From contig JAACJO010000001.1 in NCBI GenBank assembly GCA_013368445.1, positions 3,038,001 to 3,102,000 on the forward strand: a DNA stretch of 64,000 bases, given 5' to 3'. Positions 23,713-35,834 of the stretch are shown in pieces. The translations under genes and the position numbers were made by a program. Under the pieces are notes generated by a model. The model saw only the letters and a list, made by a program, of their open reading frames with translations, made no database searches and had not been told where the DNA came from. Every line of letters begins with the position of its first letter. Position 1 is the first letter of the stretch. The DNA comes from Leucocoprinus leucothites. Taxonomy: Eukaryota; Basidiomycota; Agaricomycetes; Agaricales; Agaricaceae.

Positions 23713-25720
23713 ATGTCTCCTAGCACTCGTCTAACGTATATAGCTTACATTCTCTCGTTCGGGCTCAGAGCTCTCGCCTCTTCACCTGCTCCTCCCTGCA
23801 GATTCGCAACTCAATGGACACCCGAAAAAATCCTTTCTTCCCCTCAATCATTCGAAGATGATGTTCTCTACTGGGAAGGCAAATTCCATCAACATAATGT
23901 CTCTTATAATGCTGTCAATGGAATGACATTCGATGGAACGCTGTTGGATGTGAATACCGGTGTTCACAGAGTTGAGGGATTGCACACATTCTCAGCCGCG
24001 AGCAAAGAATCGTTGCATTTTATGATGCTTGCAAATGTGATTGCTGGGAAACCTGGAGCTGTGAGATGGATTCTATCGGGAGAGGGTGAGGACGACCTAC
24101 AGGACGTGGATAAAGCGAGAAATATTGCATTTGGAATTCTACGGAAGAAAAGGGAAAGTTACAGTCGATTCAATCAGACCTTCCCTGGATTTGGAGGGTT
24201 TTTGCCTTGGTGAGATTGTTGTTTATCAATGAAGAAGGCTCTAGTCCGCTAACGCCGCTGAATTCTGTACAGGTTCGCTCACACTGAGTTTACACCTCTG
24301 ACACCGACCTGGGATTGGAATAACCGCGTTCCCGCACTCGACAATGGAGAGAACATCTGGGGGATTTATGCAACTATTGAAGCATTGCAGGGAGTCGGTA
24401 AGAAGGAATACTCAGACCTCGCAAGCGAGTGGGAACGATATTTTGATTATCTCAAGACGACAGCTGCACGGGTGGGTCTTTCAAGCCCACGCCCACCTGG
24501 CATGATACTAACTTCGGGTTGGGGCTGGAAGGTTTTCTATCATGGCTCTGGACAAATTTGTGCTGTTACCTCAATTAAGAATCAATCTCTCCCCGTCGAC
24601 CACCCGGAGCAAACGTATAACTGCGAAGGTCTGGACTCAGGTGGAAATCCATTCATAAACGATCCTTACGAGGGTAGGTCTTTCATACGAATCCTCGTTT
24701 GTCCATAACCGACGATAATCCTTCAGGACAAAGTTTTATGTTCTTCCTCTACCTCTTCGGTAACGTCACCCAAGCAGACAAGACAGCTTTACTGGAGTTC
24801 AAACGTCCTCAGCTCGTTTCCGTTGATTGGTCCATGCCAGGGTATGAGAATATTACTGTTCAGAAAGGATTTTGGTTCTCCGCGCATGAGAATTGGGGAT
24901 GGATGCAGCTGCCGTATACCGACATCCCTTTCATGAAGTGCGTAAAGGAACCTCCGCCCTCACAATTCACTGAGGCTAACTCGGGTGTTCAGGGGCCTGT
25001 ATACGAATATGGAACGTGCTAGGACTTGTGATTCGCATGCGAAAGGGCTCCCAGGCATGTTTGCCAGCATCAATAATTCGACAGATCAGAACGGAGAAAT
25101 CATAGGGTGTGAGTCTGGGATGTATAATTGGATCTCTTGAATTTCATGCGAGTGAATTGATTGACAGATATCTCAAATGCTGGGATTCCGGAAATCGCCA
25201 ATCAGACAGTTCAAGAGCTTGATGGTGAATCTTGGCTACCTTACAAACGACTCTGAGAAGCTAATATAACATACATTTTAGTGATTACACCGTATTCAAC
25301 GATGAACACCATGATGGTCAATAAAACGGTCGGATATCTCTGGTGGCACAATATGGTGGTATCGAAGCGGATGCAGAGTATGTCACCAAAAATGACAATT
25401 GCCCGTTTAACTTCTAATGCCAATATCCAGATCCCTATGGCTCTTCGGAAAGCACTCGGATAGATGGCACGGCGACCTCTGCCTTTGTTTCCTGGGATAG
25501 CAAGATCACGACTGTCAACGGAATCCTCGGTGGTGTAACTTCGCTCGTGCGTACTCGCATGCGACGTGAAGGCGTTTATGGAGAGTTTATCCGAGTGGTG
25601 ACCGATGAGTACAAGCGCGTGTTCACTTTGTCGTCGAGGGGCGACATGCAGGAGTTTTGCTTGCCGTCAATCGGTGTAAAGGATACTGGACTAGTGGATT
25701 TCACGACTTGTGGGATTTGA
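23713..25720 (+). CDS. Secreted glycoside-hydrolase-like protein (GH162/GH144-like?)
   Basis: Secreted enzyme-like protein with a hydrophobic leader (LTYIAYILSFGLRALAS). Exons give DVLYWEGKFHQHNVSYN, VEGLHTFSAASKESLHFMML, FGGFLPW joined to FAHTEFTPLTPTWDWNNRV, PALDNGENIWGIYA, EALQGVGKKEYSDLA, CEGLDSGGNPFINDPYEG, QSFMFFLYLFGNVTQADK, KGFWFSAHENWGWMQLPY, then, via donor GTGCGT at about 24938, GLYTNMERARTCDSHAKGLPG. The C-terminal part reads TSAFVSWDSKITTVNGILG to a stop at 25720. Many N-glycosylation sequons are present. The WDWNNR, DNGENIWG, NDPYEG and HENWGW clusters are acidic and aromatic as in (alpha/alpha)6 glycosidases. It reminds me of fungal endo-beta-1,2-glucanases (GH162) and bacterial GH144, but I cannot confirm the family or catalytic residues by eye. 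Confidence 0.6.
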
Positions 25721-26490
25721 CGAACAATTAATATGGTATTTTTACAATCACTGTGCTGAAAGTCATCTTTCCATCCGGATTCCGGTCTGTCTTTATTGCC
25801 TTCGTGAAAGAGACACTGATTCCGGGTAGTCGGGCAAAGAAAGGCGCTTGGATAAATCATTGTGCTACTGGGAGCTACTACAAGTGCAAACGTAACAAAA
25901 ATGAAGGGAACTAAGTGGGTATGTACGAACCCAATACAAGGAAGCTAAGGACGATATAGGCAAAGCATCCTAAGTCCACGAGTGAATGTTTCAAATTCGT
26001 AAAAAATTTGCAAGCATCGCTCGTCATTTCAAAGCTCTCATGCTATGAAGGCCACCTTGACAGCTCGGACGACGGATTGCAAACTCAGGCGGAAGAATTG
26101 CGTTCCCTCCCGCAATAAAGACTCCCACTTGAGCCCAGCGCTCCTCCCCACCTTCCGCACCCGAAATTTGACGTTCTCCTTTTAAACACTGACCACGTAT
26201 TGGCTCTATATTTTGTCACCATGAAGTGGCGTCGTAAGGGGATTTTAAAAGAAAATCGTTGGTCATCAGAGTAAGGAGTGACATGAAGAGCAATTCTCAT
26301 AGTAGGAATGAGTACTAAAATGTATTAACCAATGGGTTCCGCAGCTTATCTACTCACTAAATTAGACCTAGTCGAAGAAAACTTGCTAGGAGTGCGCAAG
26401 AAAATCTGTGGAAGTCTTTGTTCTATTCCAGAGGCTCCTGATAACGGGAGATACGACTAAAAACAAAGGGTTAAAATTTGCAAAGACTGA
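25721..26490. other. Intergenic, no gene seen
   Basis: About 770 bp between the hydrolase-like gene and the tRNA. Short open frames only; nothing recognised. Confidence 0.5.
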
Positions 26491-26584
26491 TGACAACAGT
26501 GGGATTCGAACCCACGCCCGAAGACCAGATAAAGCTCTAGTAGAAGCCTGATTCTGGCGCCTTAGACCACTCGGCCATGTTGCC
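26491..26584 (-). tRNA. tRNA-Leu(CAG) with 16-nt intron
   Basis: On the minus strand the 94-nt gene begins GGCAACA (pairs with TGTTGTC at the 3' end, one G-T pair), followed by TG and a D arm GCC..GGC. The anticodon stem is CCAGA/TCTGG. The loop reads AT-CAG-G, then a 16-nt insert, then A, which fits a canonical intron one base 3' of the anticodon. The variable arm contains a C(TTCG)G tetraloop, and the T arm is GTGGG-TTCGAAT-CCCAC. Anticodon CAG reads CTG, so CTG is Leu in this species. Confidence 0.92.
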
Positions 26585-27332
26585 TTGAAGAACATGGATG
26601 CAACATCAATTACTGTGCAAAATTGATTGATCTTGATCTTTGATGGCCCTACATAATCGGGTTTAGATTAGATCCCATCAGAACACAGCTTACCTGGTTT
26701 CATCCTGGACTTTGGAAACGGCTCTCACAGGCTACTTGCTGACCCACATCTAGCAATTCAAATGAGAACTTTTGGGAACTACATTCGCTCCATTTCTCCT
26801 GAATTGTTTTGATGTTCCAAGAAGCACTATCACAATCATGGTATAGACCTAGCAAGTAGATACTCGAGTAGTATCCGGGTGTGAATAACACCGGTCAAGG
26901 TTCCGAATTTCAACGTCAACACTACGTGACCAAGGACCAAGCTCTAGTTAATACTCAAGTGCTCGGACTCGACCGGTAGAATCAGTTGTCGATTCTACCA
27001 TCTCATGATCCGTCCTCAGACTCAGGCCTAGCCACTGGCAGGAAAATGACCCCAATACAGACTGGACACCCTCTTACTTTTCGAAGCCCTATGAACATGA
27101 TCTATTTTCCAAGTTATCCGAGAGCGAAGAGAAAGTCAATTGGGAACGAATGGCGTATTGGTATTAACAGGGAGACTTCGAATCCATCAATCTGTCTTCC
27201 GTCGCCGAACTGATGATCAGCATTCAACCGTTCAATCATTGACTTTTCTCCCCACCCCGAACAATGACAAATTCTATTAAATACTCGCTAAACCCCCACC
27301 CATTGTAGCTTCTACGAATCCATTATACCACA
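26585..27332. other. Intergenic, no gene seen
   Basis: About 750 bp between the tRNA 5' end and DUF6534 gene A. It should include the tRNA upstream region and the gene A promoter. No other feature was recognised. Confidence 0.5.
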
Positions 27333-28686
27333 ATGCGTGCGCACTGCGAAATATGTGAGTGTTGGTTTTTGGTTGATTAGCAGGATCTGAATTCACGATA
27401 ATATGTTCTTCAGTCGGCGGTGATCTAGTACAGGTCGCTGTACCAGAAGTGCGTGATGCTATTGCCATCGGTTGATCCTCTTTTGACCCCTTTGCAGCTT
27501 TTCGGAGCAATCGTTGATTTACTTCTTCTTGGGATTTTGACAGCACAGATATGTAAGGTTCCAGCCTAAAACTCTCGTTTTTTTGTTTCACTTGACAATT
27601 TGCCATGAGCATAGATATGTACTATTTAGGGTTTTCAAAGGACAGAGCGATCCTCAAACTTAGCGTCAGCCTCGTCTATCTTCTGGGTGTTGCGCAGACG
27701 GCAGTTACGCTTTTGGACGTATACAACCTAGCCGGTGTCGTTTCTTGCCCAGATGTTATTGATGATGATGAACAACACGGCAATCATTTTTGGTTTTCAC
27801 TTATACTTTCGAGCACATTAGGTGAGCTAAAAGTTTTTATTATCCGCCATCTAAACAAAACCTAATCCTCTTTGTTGGATCCTAGCCGCGACAATAGTTC
27901 AATGCTTATACGCATACAGAACTTATGTCATTGCCCAAAGGTGGTGGATTCCGGCTCTAATTGTTTGTGTGAGTTCAGTATTTCTCACTTCAGTGGTTCT
28001 TGAGTACCGAGTTCTAATTTGATTGGACAGCTGTCCTTGGCGCAGTTTGCGAGTGGTCTAATTGGGACAGTATGCTTTGCGAACCCAATTTGGGTCTCTG
28101 AGAGTCTTGTTAATGCCTGTGACAAGGGCTTTTCTCCTGTGCGACTGGCCCGAACCTCAGGTCAATTTGTTGGAATCTAATCTCATACTACAGATATGGG
28201 GCCCTCTGAGTGCTGCTTGTGACTTTACTATCACTGGCTCAATGACTTTCTTTGTAAGCTGTAGCCCTCGTCAACTTGCTGCTGATCGCTGACCCTTGCA
28301 ATATGATACAATAGCTCTTAAGAAAACGTCGAGGGGCTATTAAGGGAAGACATACTCGCGAGTAACGCGGATCGTCCAACTTGCTATTGAAACGGGCATG
28401 ATTACAAGTAAGTTTTTGACTCATGATGGTATTACAGACCAGAAAGCCAACTCTTCATTAATTCATTAAAGGTGCCACGGCAATCTGCTACACCCTTCTT
28501 CTCAACTTTGACGACAAGGCTGCGCTCTACCTCATTCCAGGGTTTGTAATGGGCAAATTATACAGCAACTCAATGATGGCGCTCTTGAATAACCGGATCG
28601 TCATTACCGGTGGGCGAAATACAGATCGCGCCCTTTGGGAAAACGTCGAATTGCAGTCAATGAACAAACAGGGTTCAACGAGCTAG
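27333..28686 (+). CDS. DUF6534-type integral membrane protein, copy A
   Basis: Fungal seven-helix-like membrane protein of unknown function (DUF6534 layout). Proposed start MRAHCEI at 27333, joined by short introns to FGGDLVQVAVPE, LFGAIVDLLLLGILTAQI and MYYLGFSKDRAILKLSVSLV. Further exons give LGVAQTAVTLLDVYNLAGVV, HFWFSLILSSTL, AATIVQCLYAYRTYVIAQ, LSLAQFASGLIGTVCFANP, IWGPLSAACDFTITGSMTFF, LLRKRRG, TRVTRIVQLAIETGMIT, ATAICYTLLLNFDD, and YLIPGFVMGKLYSNSMMALL, ending QGSTS at 28686. The LAFPKDR-like motif, the WGPxxxACDxTI motif, the KxTR/IET motif and the KLYSNSxxALLNNR motif are shared with copies B-D. Intron borders are my reading; no break was seen. Ligand and role are unknown. Confidence 0.72.
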
Positions 28687-28914
28687 TTCCGTCACGGCTT
28701 GGTATGATTGCCTCAAAGATCACGTCTTTATCGCCATAAAATTGAAGGCTTGATCAGAGAGAAACAGGGTTATTCGGCGAGTGAAATAGGAATATCTGGA
28801 AATAGAATGTTTGGAAATAGGAAATTTAAAATCCTGCCTATATTTAGGGATAAACCCACAGGTGCAAACGTTGGGTTGATGAATGATATCATTATCAACC
28901 CGAGAATAACTACG

Positions 28915-29330
28915 TTAGAGATGAGCTAACGAGGCCAGCAACGAGCCGAGTGATACATTCAGATACGACATTCCGGCTACCAGTACAATGACTTCAATGA
29001 GGAACGTAGTAAGAGGTGTGGATGTTGACTTTGAGCAGTGTACAATTGTAACGGCGTTTACAATATCACGACCTTCGTAAGCGTAGAAATTGAATATATC
29101 AGACGTGAGATCTTGAGAGACGACCAAGCACAATGCAGAGATTTTGAGACGCACCTTTCAAGAGGATATCACAAGAAATCGTTCTAGTAGAAATTCAGGG
29201 CGATCAGAAAGCATTCCGTACAACCAGGGACTTCGAACGTCATGGCGATGTGAGCGTTCAGTATATATCTGATTAGCAAGATAGCACGCTTCCAAGGTTC
29301 CATGGACGCCACAACCAGATGCATTCTACT
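28915..29330 (-). pseudogene. Possible relic of a fungal membrane-protein gene
   Basis: On the minus strand one reading from about 29310 gives EPWKRAILLIRYILNAHIAM and CTECFLIALNFY, then a stop, then further down hydrophobic stretches (TPLTTFLIEVIVLVAGMSYL). This recalls the opening of DUF6533-type membrane proteins (P-W..A..L..RY). Frames are broken and no full model could be built. Identification is weak. Confidence 0.25.
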
Positions 29331-30783
29331 TGAACATACCCTATGAATGGGAGACGAAAAGGTATCGAAAGAAAGCCGCTGACATACTTGTCCACGCTAA
29401 ACAAACAACCACGGTATGCCTAACAAAACCTGCTATCAGATTTCTGAGCATTGCGGCCAAGAATCAGACTTGGCATTACCATGATACCGGCAACAAGGGT
29501 AGTGCGAGATCGCAGCACTAGAAGCAACTTAAGAAGTGAACAGCCAGTGCGCTGGGTCCATCAGTTTGAGTGAAGACGTCCAAGGGCCCCAACAGCCGAG
29601 CGGCTGATAGGATACTTAGTAGAACTTAACTCCCGGCGTCGATGGGTTTAAGAGGATGGTCCGGCTAATGAGAATACGGATATCGATGCTCGCGCGGAAC
29701 AACCTTCGAAGGCTGTTCTCTGATAAGCGAGTGTAATACCATTGTGATACTGGGTCCTTTGGTATCATACACTGGAGCGTCGCAGACGCATATATAGGAC
29801 TAGAATTTTGTCAACTGCCCCGGGCCCATAGAGTGATCTCAAACCGATGCCAAGTGAAAATACCAAAGGTCCGGAGCTACGGATCAAATTTCTCCTTCAA
29901 TTCATGTGTACGTTCCGCAGGCTTGTTGAATTGGCACTCGCTTGGATAATGTCCGAATCGTGCAATCCTTATGGATTGGGTACAGAGTTGATGTACCATT
30001 CCTGTACGGGACATGATACAAATACTGTTGTCCCAAGAAAATCTTGCTTCCGCCGAGGGTTCTGGTTCCCAAAATACTCACCAATACCCTGTCCACACAT
30101 TTTGATGGGTTCGGGCAAATTGCGTGTAATCTCCAGGAGGTTGGCGAGATGAAAAGCGGTTTAGGACATACAGAGAGAAAAGAAGAGCGAGAGCCCCGTG
30201 TATCAAGTATCTGGCGCTGACGGGCACTTCGACGTTCCGGGGCGCCAGTTCCAATCGACATTGAAAGGGAGTTGAGTAGAGAAAGAGATAGATGGGAAAG
30301 GATCCATAAGATATTAGTCTTTGGCGCTTCGGCGTTTGCTGGCCGCTGCCAGTGAGTCGGTGTCTCTCGAGCTGACAGATGCGAAGTCGCGATTCAATAA
30401 CAAAGCAACCCCTGCGTAGGGTGTTATTTTAATTTTTAATTTGCATGAGAGTTCAATGAGAGTTCACTGTAAAGCGTTTGAGGCCAGGGAAAATCAGGAG
30501 GAAAAGCTTATGGACCAAACAACCCACTGAGTAAAAACCTCGCGTTTGAGCTAGTACTCCAAGCCCGATGACACCATCTCGAGGAGCGCAGCCTCCAGTC
30601 TCATCGCATTTGCAATGGTGTAACGCCCGCAGCCGAGCGCAGTGCCGAGCCATTTCTTACTTTATCTCCATGGCATCCTGTGCTGCGCGTGCTCTGTATA
30701 TATTGATCATCAATCCAGTTTTGACTGCCACCTCAATCGCCTATCTTTCTTTCTTACCTTCACGAACACACATATAATCGACT
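29331..30783. other. Gene-poor stretch upstream of actin
   Basis: About 1.45 kb. A minus-strand reading near 30220-30100 is hydrophobic (GALALLFSLYVLNRFSS) but breaks quickly and was not called a gene. The last 300 bp should carry the actin promoter; the 40 bp before the ATG are pyrimidine-rich (CTTTCTTTCTTACC). Confidence 0.45.
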
Positions 30784-32363
30784 ATGGAGGACGAAGTAGC
30801 TGCCCTTGTACGTGCAACCACCTCATGCTGGTCGTTATACCAAAGCTGAGCAATTTCGATACATCGGTAATAGGTCATCGATAATGGTTCTGGCATGTGC
30901 AAAGCTGGCTGTGAGTCTCTTCTTCTCTGTCTACATGACCACTATCGACTGACATGCATTTCTAGTTGCTGGTGAGTTAGATCGCATGAATCATAGTCGA
31001 AAATGCCCCTCATTTCTGTTCAGGCGACGATGCACCTCGTGCCGTCTTCCCGTATGTTCATACATTCAAAATGTTTTTCGTACGCTATCTGAGATATATC
31101 CCAGCTCCATCGTCGGTCGCCCTCGGCATCAGGGTGTGATGGTTGGTATGGGACAAAAGGATTCATACGTTGGGTACGTGCTCAAAATATTGTTACGAGC
31201 AATCAGCGCCGACATCTCTGCAGTGATGAAGCCCAATCCAAGCGTGGTATCCTCACTCTCAAGTATCCCATCGAACATGGTATCGTCACCAACTGGGATG
31301 ACATGGAGAAGATCTGGCATCACACCTTCTACAACGAATTGCGTGTTGCCCCTGAAGAGCACCCCGTCCTTCTGACTGAGGCTCCACTCAACCCCAAGGC
31401 CAATCGCGAGAAGATGACCCAGATCATGTTCGAAACCTTCAACACCCCCGCCTTCTACGTTTCTATCCAGGCCGTTCTCTCCCTCTACGCCTCCGGTCGT
31501 ACCACTGGTATCGTTCTCGATTCTGGTGATGGTGTCACCCACACCGTTCCTATCTATGAAGGGTTTTCTCTTCCCCACGCTATTCTTCGTCTCGATCTCG
31601 CCGGTCGTGATTTGACTGATTACCTCATCAAGAACTTGACCGAGCGGGGTTATCCTTTCACCACGACCGCCGAGCGTGAAATCGTCCGTGACATCAAAGA
31701 GAAGCTGTGCTATGTCGCCCTCGACTTTGAACAGGAACTCCAGACTGCTGCCCAGTCTTCCGCTCTTGAGAAGAGCTACGAACTTCCTGATGGTCAAGTT
31801 ATCACTATTGGAAACGAACGGTATGGCGCCTTAAATACCTCTCCTAGCATGACCGCCCATGCTAACTTTCCCCTTTTATTAGCTTCCGTGCACCCGAAGC
31901 TCTTTTCCAGCCCGCGTTCATTGGACTTGAAGCTGCCGGTATCCATGAGACTACGTGAGTGGAATGTCCGCAAACAATCTCCGTTTTCCTCCTAAATATT
32001 ACCATCCTTTCAGCTACAACTCGATCTTCAAGTGTGATCTTGACATCCGTCGCGATCTCTATGGCAATGTCGTATTGTCCGGCGGTACCACCATGTTCCC
32101 TGGTATCGCCGATCGCATGCAGAAGGAGCTGACTGCACTTTCGCCGGCGAGCATGAAGGTCAAGATTGTCGCTCCTCCGGAGAGGAAGTACTCCGTCTGG
32201 ATTGGTGGTTCCATTTTGGCTTCCCTGAGCACTTTCCAGAATCTGTGGTGCTCGAAGCAGGAGTACGACGAATCCGGCCCCGGAATTGTCCACCGAAGTA
32301 CGTATTTTCGTGTTGCAAACTGTGCGTGGGTTTCTGATCATTGGCTTTGCAGAGTGCTTCTAA
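30784..32363 (+). CDS. ACT1: Actin
   Basis: Cytoskeletal actin. Nine exons join exactly to 375 residues: 30784-30807, 30874-30910, 30966-30971, 31024-31051, 31105-31173, 31224-31820, 31883-31954, 32014-32297 and 32353-32363. The start is [20 protein letters not shown], the nucleotide loop [18 protein letters not shown] is split by introns, [16 protein letters not shown] lies at about 31516-31563, and the end is [19 protein letters not shown] then HRKCF and TAA. The third exon is only 6 nt (TTGCTG, giving part of G-F-A-G). All sites are GT-AG. This is probably the single conventional actin gene. Confidence 0.97.
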
Positions 32364-32942
32364 ATAGATTACTGAAAATCAAACTGTTTGATTTTGGCCG
32401 ACAGTGTGTGAATGCTGTCCTCCGAAGCGAGGAGTTTGTGAACCGTTATTTTGAAGTTGTATATACGAACCTTGAATATGAATCTGTTGACCTATTTCCG
32501 ACTGCCCTACTTGTTCTCACGTTTTTGGAACCATTACTCTATTAGCTGCCTGCATGATATCGATCGTTTACCGGGGATATACTGGAGTTGAACAAGTTTT
32601 GACCCTGGCTCCAGCCACGCCATGTATGAGTACCATATGAAGTCTGCGGTGGTCTGCGGAATCGAATATCGCGGAACACGCGATCGCTCTGACTGCTAGC
32701 GGGGGATTTTCCCCCGTGCCTAGTCATGTGCCGGAGTACGCAGCTAATCAAAATTCGCGAAGGTATCTTGTTGCATATGATTTATAGAGAATGAATAGGC
32801 TGATGTCTATCGTTAATGATGGTTTCCCAGCCTGCGGCAGGTAAATCTCAGTTTTTTGGTGCGTGCAGGGTACTCTTATATTTAAGTCAAGGGCCAACGT
32901 GGAGTGTACATTAACCATTGCTGACTTGTACCACACTCTAGG
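32364..32942. other. Intergenic, no gene seen
   Basis: About 580 bp between actin and the P450 gene. It contains the actin 3' UTR and the P450 promoter; a TATATTTAAG-like segment lies at 32876-32885. No coding exon was recognised. Confidence 0.45.
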
Positions 32943-35616
32943 ATGGACCGCCAGTTCCTTCCCGTGGCCGCATCGAAGCCGGAGAGTAAAAGACGATCTC
33001 TCGTTCAGCTTTCACCCGGCTTGTCTTTTATCCTTCGCAACCTTCCATTAATCGTCTGCCCCTCGTTACTCGTATGGACCATATCCCAACTGGCATCTCG
33101 ATTCCAAATCCCTCACACCTCTTTCCTGGCCTCTGAGCCCTTCAATACGACGAAAGCACTCATCTATGCCCTTGCTTTCCCCTTGTATGTGTTCGTCAGA
33201 GTGACGGGTAGGGACATCAAGGATTGGTATGATGCGCGAAAGCTGGGAGCGGTGTTGCCGCCGAGAGTGAAAGATTGGACATTGGGAAGTATCAATAATA
33301 TGAGAGCGGGGATTAAGAATATCAAAGAAGGATATCCTGGTAAGAGCAGTACGCTGATGCCTTGCAAACGGGATTATTGATGTAATATATTGATAGGTGA
33401 TATTTTCAGAGAATTTGAAGAGAGGTACGGGTCAACCTATAACTTTAGGTTCATGTTTGTAAATCGGGTGAGCTTTTGTCGCTGCTGGAATTAACGGGCG
33501 TGGTTGACATGATTCTGGGTGGTGATGAATAGTTCTTTACGACGGAACCGGACCATATTAAAGCAATGCTGGCGACACAATTTGATATGTTTGAGAAAGG
33601 TTAGGCGAGATTAAGTTCCTTCTCCCTGTGTAGAGTCCGTATTAACAGGGAAGGTACTTATCAGGAGATGAGCTGAAATTAGCTATGAAGACGATGTTGG
33701 GAACTGGAGTGTTTAATTCTGATGGTATGCGTTCATACTCAGGGCTGGAACAAGACTAACGGAATGCTCTGTAGGGGATATGTGGCGGTACGTTTCTAGA
33801 GGCTTGTCGGCCTAATTATGTAGTCACTGAGGATAATCTGTTATTGCACGACAACAGCTTCCACCGGGCCATGACGCGCCCTTTCTTCAGTAGGGATAGA
33901 ATCAGCGATTTTGACAACTTCGAGAGGCACTCTATGGACGCAATAGGTCAACTCAAGGAAGGATTACGCGAAGGGCATCCTGTTGATATCCAGGTATATT
34001 CTATTGATCCCGTTTCAGCGACGCCATTGACATCATCTTTCAATAGGATCTGGCATCCCGCTTTACATTGGACTCTGCAACGGAGTTCCTATTTGCCCAT
34101 GACGTACAGTCGCTCTCCGCAGGACTTCCATACCCACACTACAGTCCTCTATCTACGGCAGGAAATAACAATGCAGATCATCCAGCCAATCGATTCGCAA
34201 AGGCTTTTGATGAAGCGCAAAGGTTGACTGCATTGCGTGTTCGGAGGGGTTTCTTGTGGCCTTTGTTTGAAATGCGGAAGGATGAGGTTGAAGAGCAGAT
34301 GCGTGTACTCAAGAGGTTTATTGAGCCTATTGTCAGAGGCGCGATTGAGCAAAAGAGGGTGAAGGGGCTACAAGAGGGAGCGAAGTCTGAGGAGAAGGAT
34401 GTGCAGGAAGAGGAGTGCTTGGTGGAGCATCTAGTTAAAGTCTCCGACGGTGAGTTCGCCAGATCATTCGTATGTGTTTGTGAAGTTCATGACGTCGAAC
34501 CCGCAGATGAGGCTATTCTGCGCGACGAGACCCTGAATATTTTATTGGCTGGAAGGGATACCGTGAGGAATTCCTCTGAGCAAGTCAGCATGTCGCTGAT
34601 CATGGGTTGGATTATAGACAACTAACAGCATTACGTTCTGCATTTATATGCTGGCTGAGAATCCTCGTTTCTTCAAGAAGTTGCGGGAGGAAATCTTGGA
34701 GAAAGTAGGGAATCGTCGGCCCACATACGATGATATGCGTGAGATGAAATATCTCAGAGCTTTTATCAATGGTCAGCCCCTTTGCCTATGAATATGATAT
34801 ACATTGCTCAGAGGCTCTACGCAGAAACCATTCGTTTATATCCTGCCGTGTGAGTCTTCCGCTCCAACATATTATGACGATAATGGTCATCTGAAGACTC
34901 GTTTTATTGTAGACCATTCAACATCAGGACTTGTACGACTTCCACCCTCTTGCCCAGAAAGAATGGTAGGCCATTTTATATCCCAGCAGGGAGTAGGTGA
35001 GTCGAGGGGAGAAATTATATGGCGTCCTTCTAACAGCTTCCAGAATGCCATATAGTATTTTCTTGATGCACAGGCGACAGGATTTATGGGGGCCTGATGG
35101 TAAACCTTTTGCCGACTCTATTCAACGAACACAGCCTGACAGTTATGGTAGCCGATATATTTGACCCTGACCGCTTCATTGACGAGCGGTTGAAGAAATA
35201 CATCACCCCAAATCCATTTATATTCCTCCCATTCAACGCTGGTCCACGAATCTGTCTGGGTCAACAGGTGAGTTTATAGGCAAAATGTATGATACCAAAG
35301 AAGATATTCACTGAGTTTAAACAGTTCGCCTACCATGAGACGTCGTACTTCCTGATCCGACTCTTACAACAATTTTCTTCCATCTCCCTTGACCTGAAAG
35401 CACAGCCGACATGGGCTGCTCCTCCCCCAGAATGGAAAAATGGCGTTGGTACACAGAAGACAGACAAAATCAGGTTGAAGAGTTACGTGACTATGTCTGC
35501 TATGGTGTGTCAGGCTCCTGTTTTTGTCGCTCCTGTTAATTGACCATTTTTTTGCCCTCAAGGGTGGCGTTTGGGTACGAATGGAAGAAGCGAATGATCT
35601 GGAGGGTGTAAATTGA
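32943..35616 (+). CDS. Cytochrome P450, CYP63-like
   Basis: Membrane-bound haem monooxygenase. The start [15 protein letters not shown] (32943) leads to hydrophobic segments ([38 protein letters not shown]), the CYP63-like hinge [16 protein letters not shown], then [69 protein letters not shown], the I-helix LLAGRDT spliced at 34562/34618 to [17 protein letters not shown], the K-helix [49 protein letters not shown], the haem loop [12 protein letters not shown] (35232-35267; FxxGxRxCxG with Cys ligand), and [19 protein letters not shown]. The last intron joins KSYVTMSAM to [17 protein letters not shown], stop at 35616. All apparent frame changes are explained by short introns. CYP63 members in Phanerochaete oxidise alkanes and aromatics; the substrate here is unknown. 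Confidence 0.87.
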
Positions 35617-35834
35617 GCGATATAATTCTAAACCATCCCCAGCAACTAGCTGTATATGCCATTTATTTTTCAATGGATCTTGGATGAATTGTTGTTTTGA
35701 TGTATATTAATCTAATCTTATCTCAATTCAAACATGACCAAATATCTAGGCGCGTCGAACGCGTCATCCTCATAAACTCTTATCCAAGCTCCTACCCTGC
35801 TACTCTTTGTTCTACCTCAGGATTATCGTTCAAT

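Noticed and set aside
24938..25021. Apparent early stop (..YEYGTC) in the secreted hydrolase-like gene
   Set aside because: Using donor GTGCGT after FMK restores an open frame (GLYTNMERARTCDSH), so no truncation is claimed.
26386..26595. Minus-strand frame across the tRNA
   Set aside because: It overlaps a complete tRNA-Leu and has no independent support.
29902..30261. Minus-strand frame with a hydrophobic part near 30150-30210
   Set aside because: Best hydrophobic reading (ALALLFSLYVLNRF) is in another frame and breaks after a few dozen codons; could be a relic but no family could be named.
31129..31797. 222-codon open frame on the minus strand
   Set aside because: It lies antisense to the main actin exon and reflects codon bias of that exon; no domain.
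33590..35540. Apparent frameshifts and stops in the P450
   Set aside because: All are explained by short GT-AG introns, for example 34563-34617 and the terminal intron before GGVWVRMEE, so the gene is judged intact.
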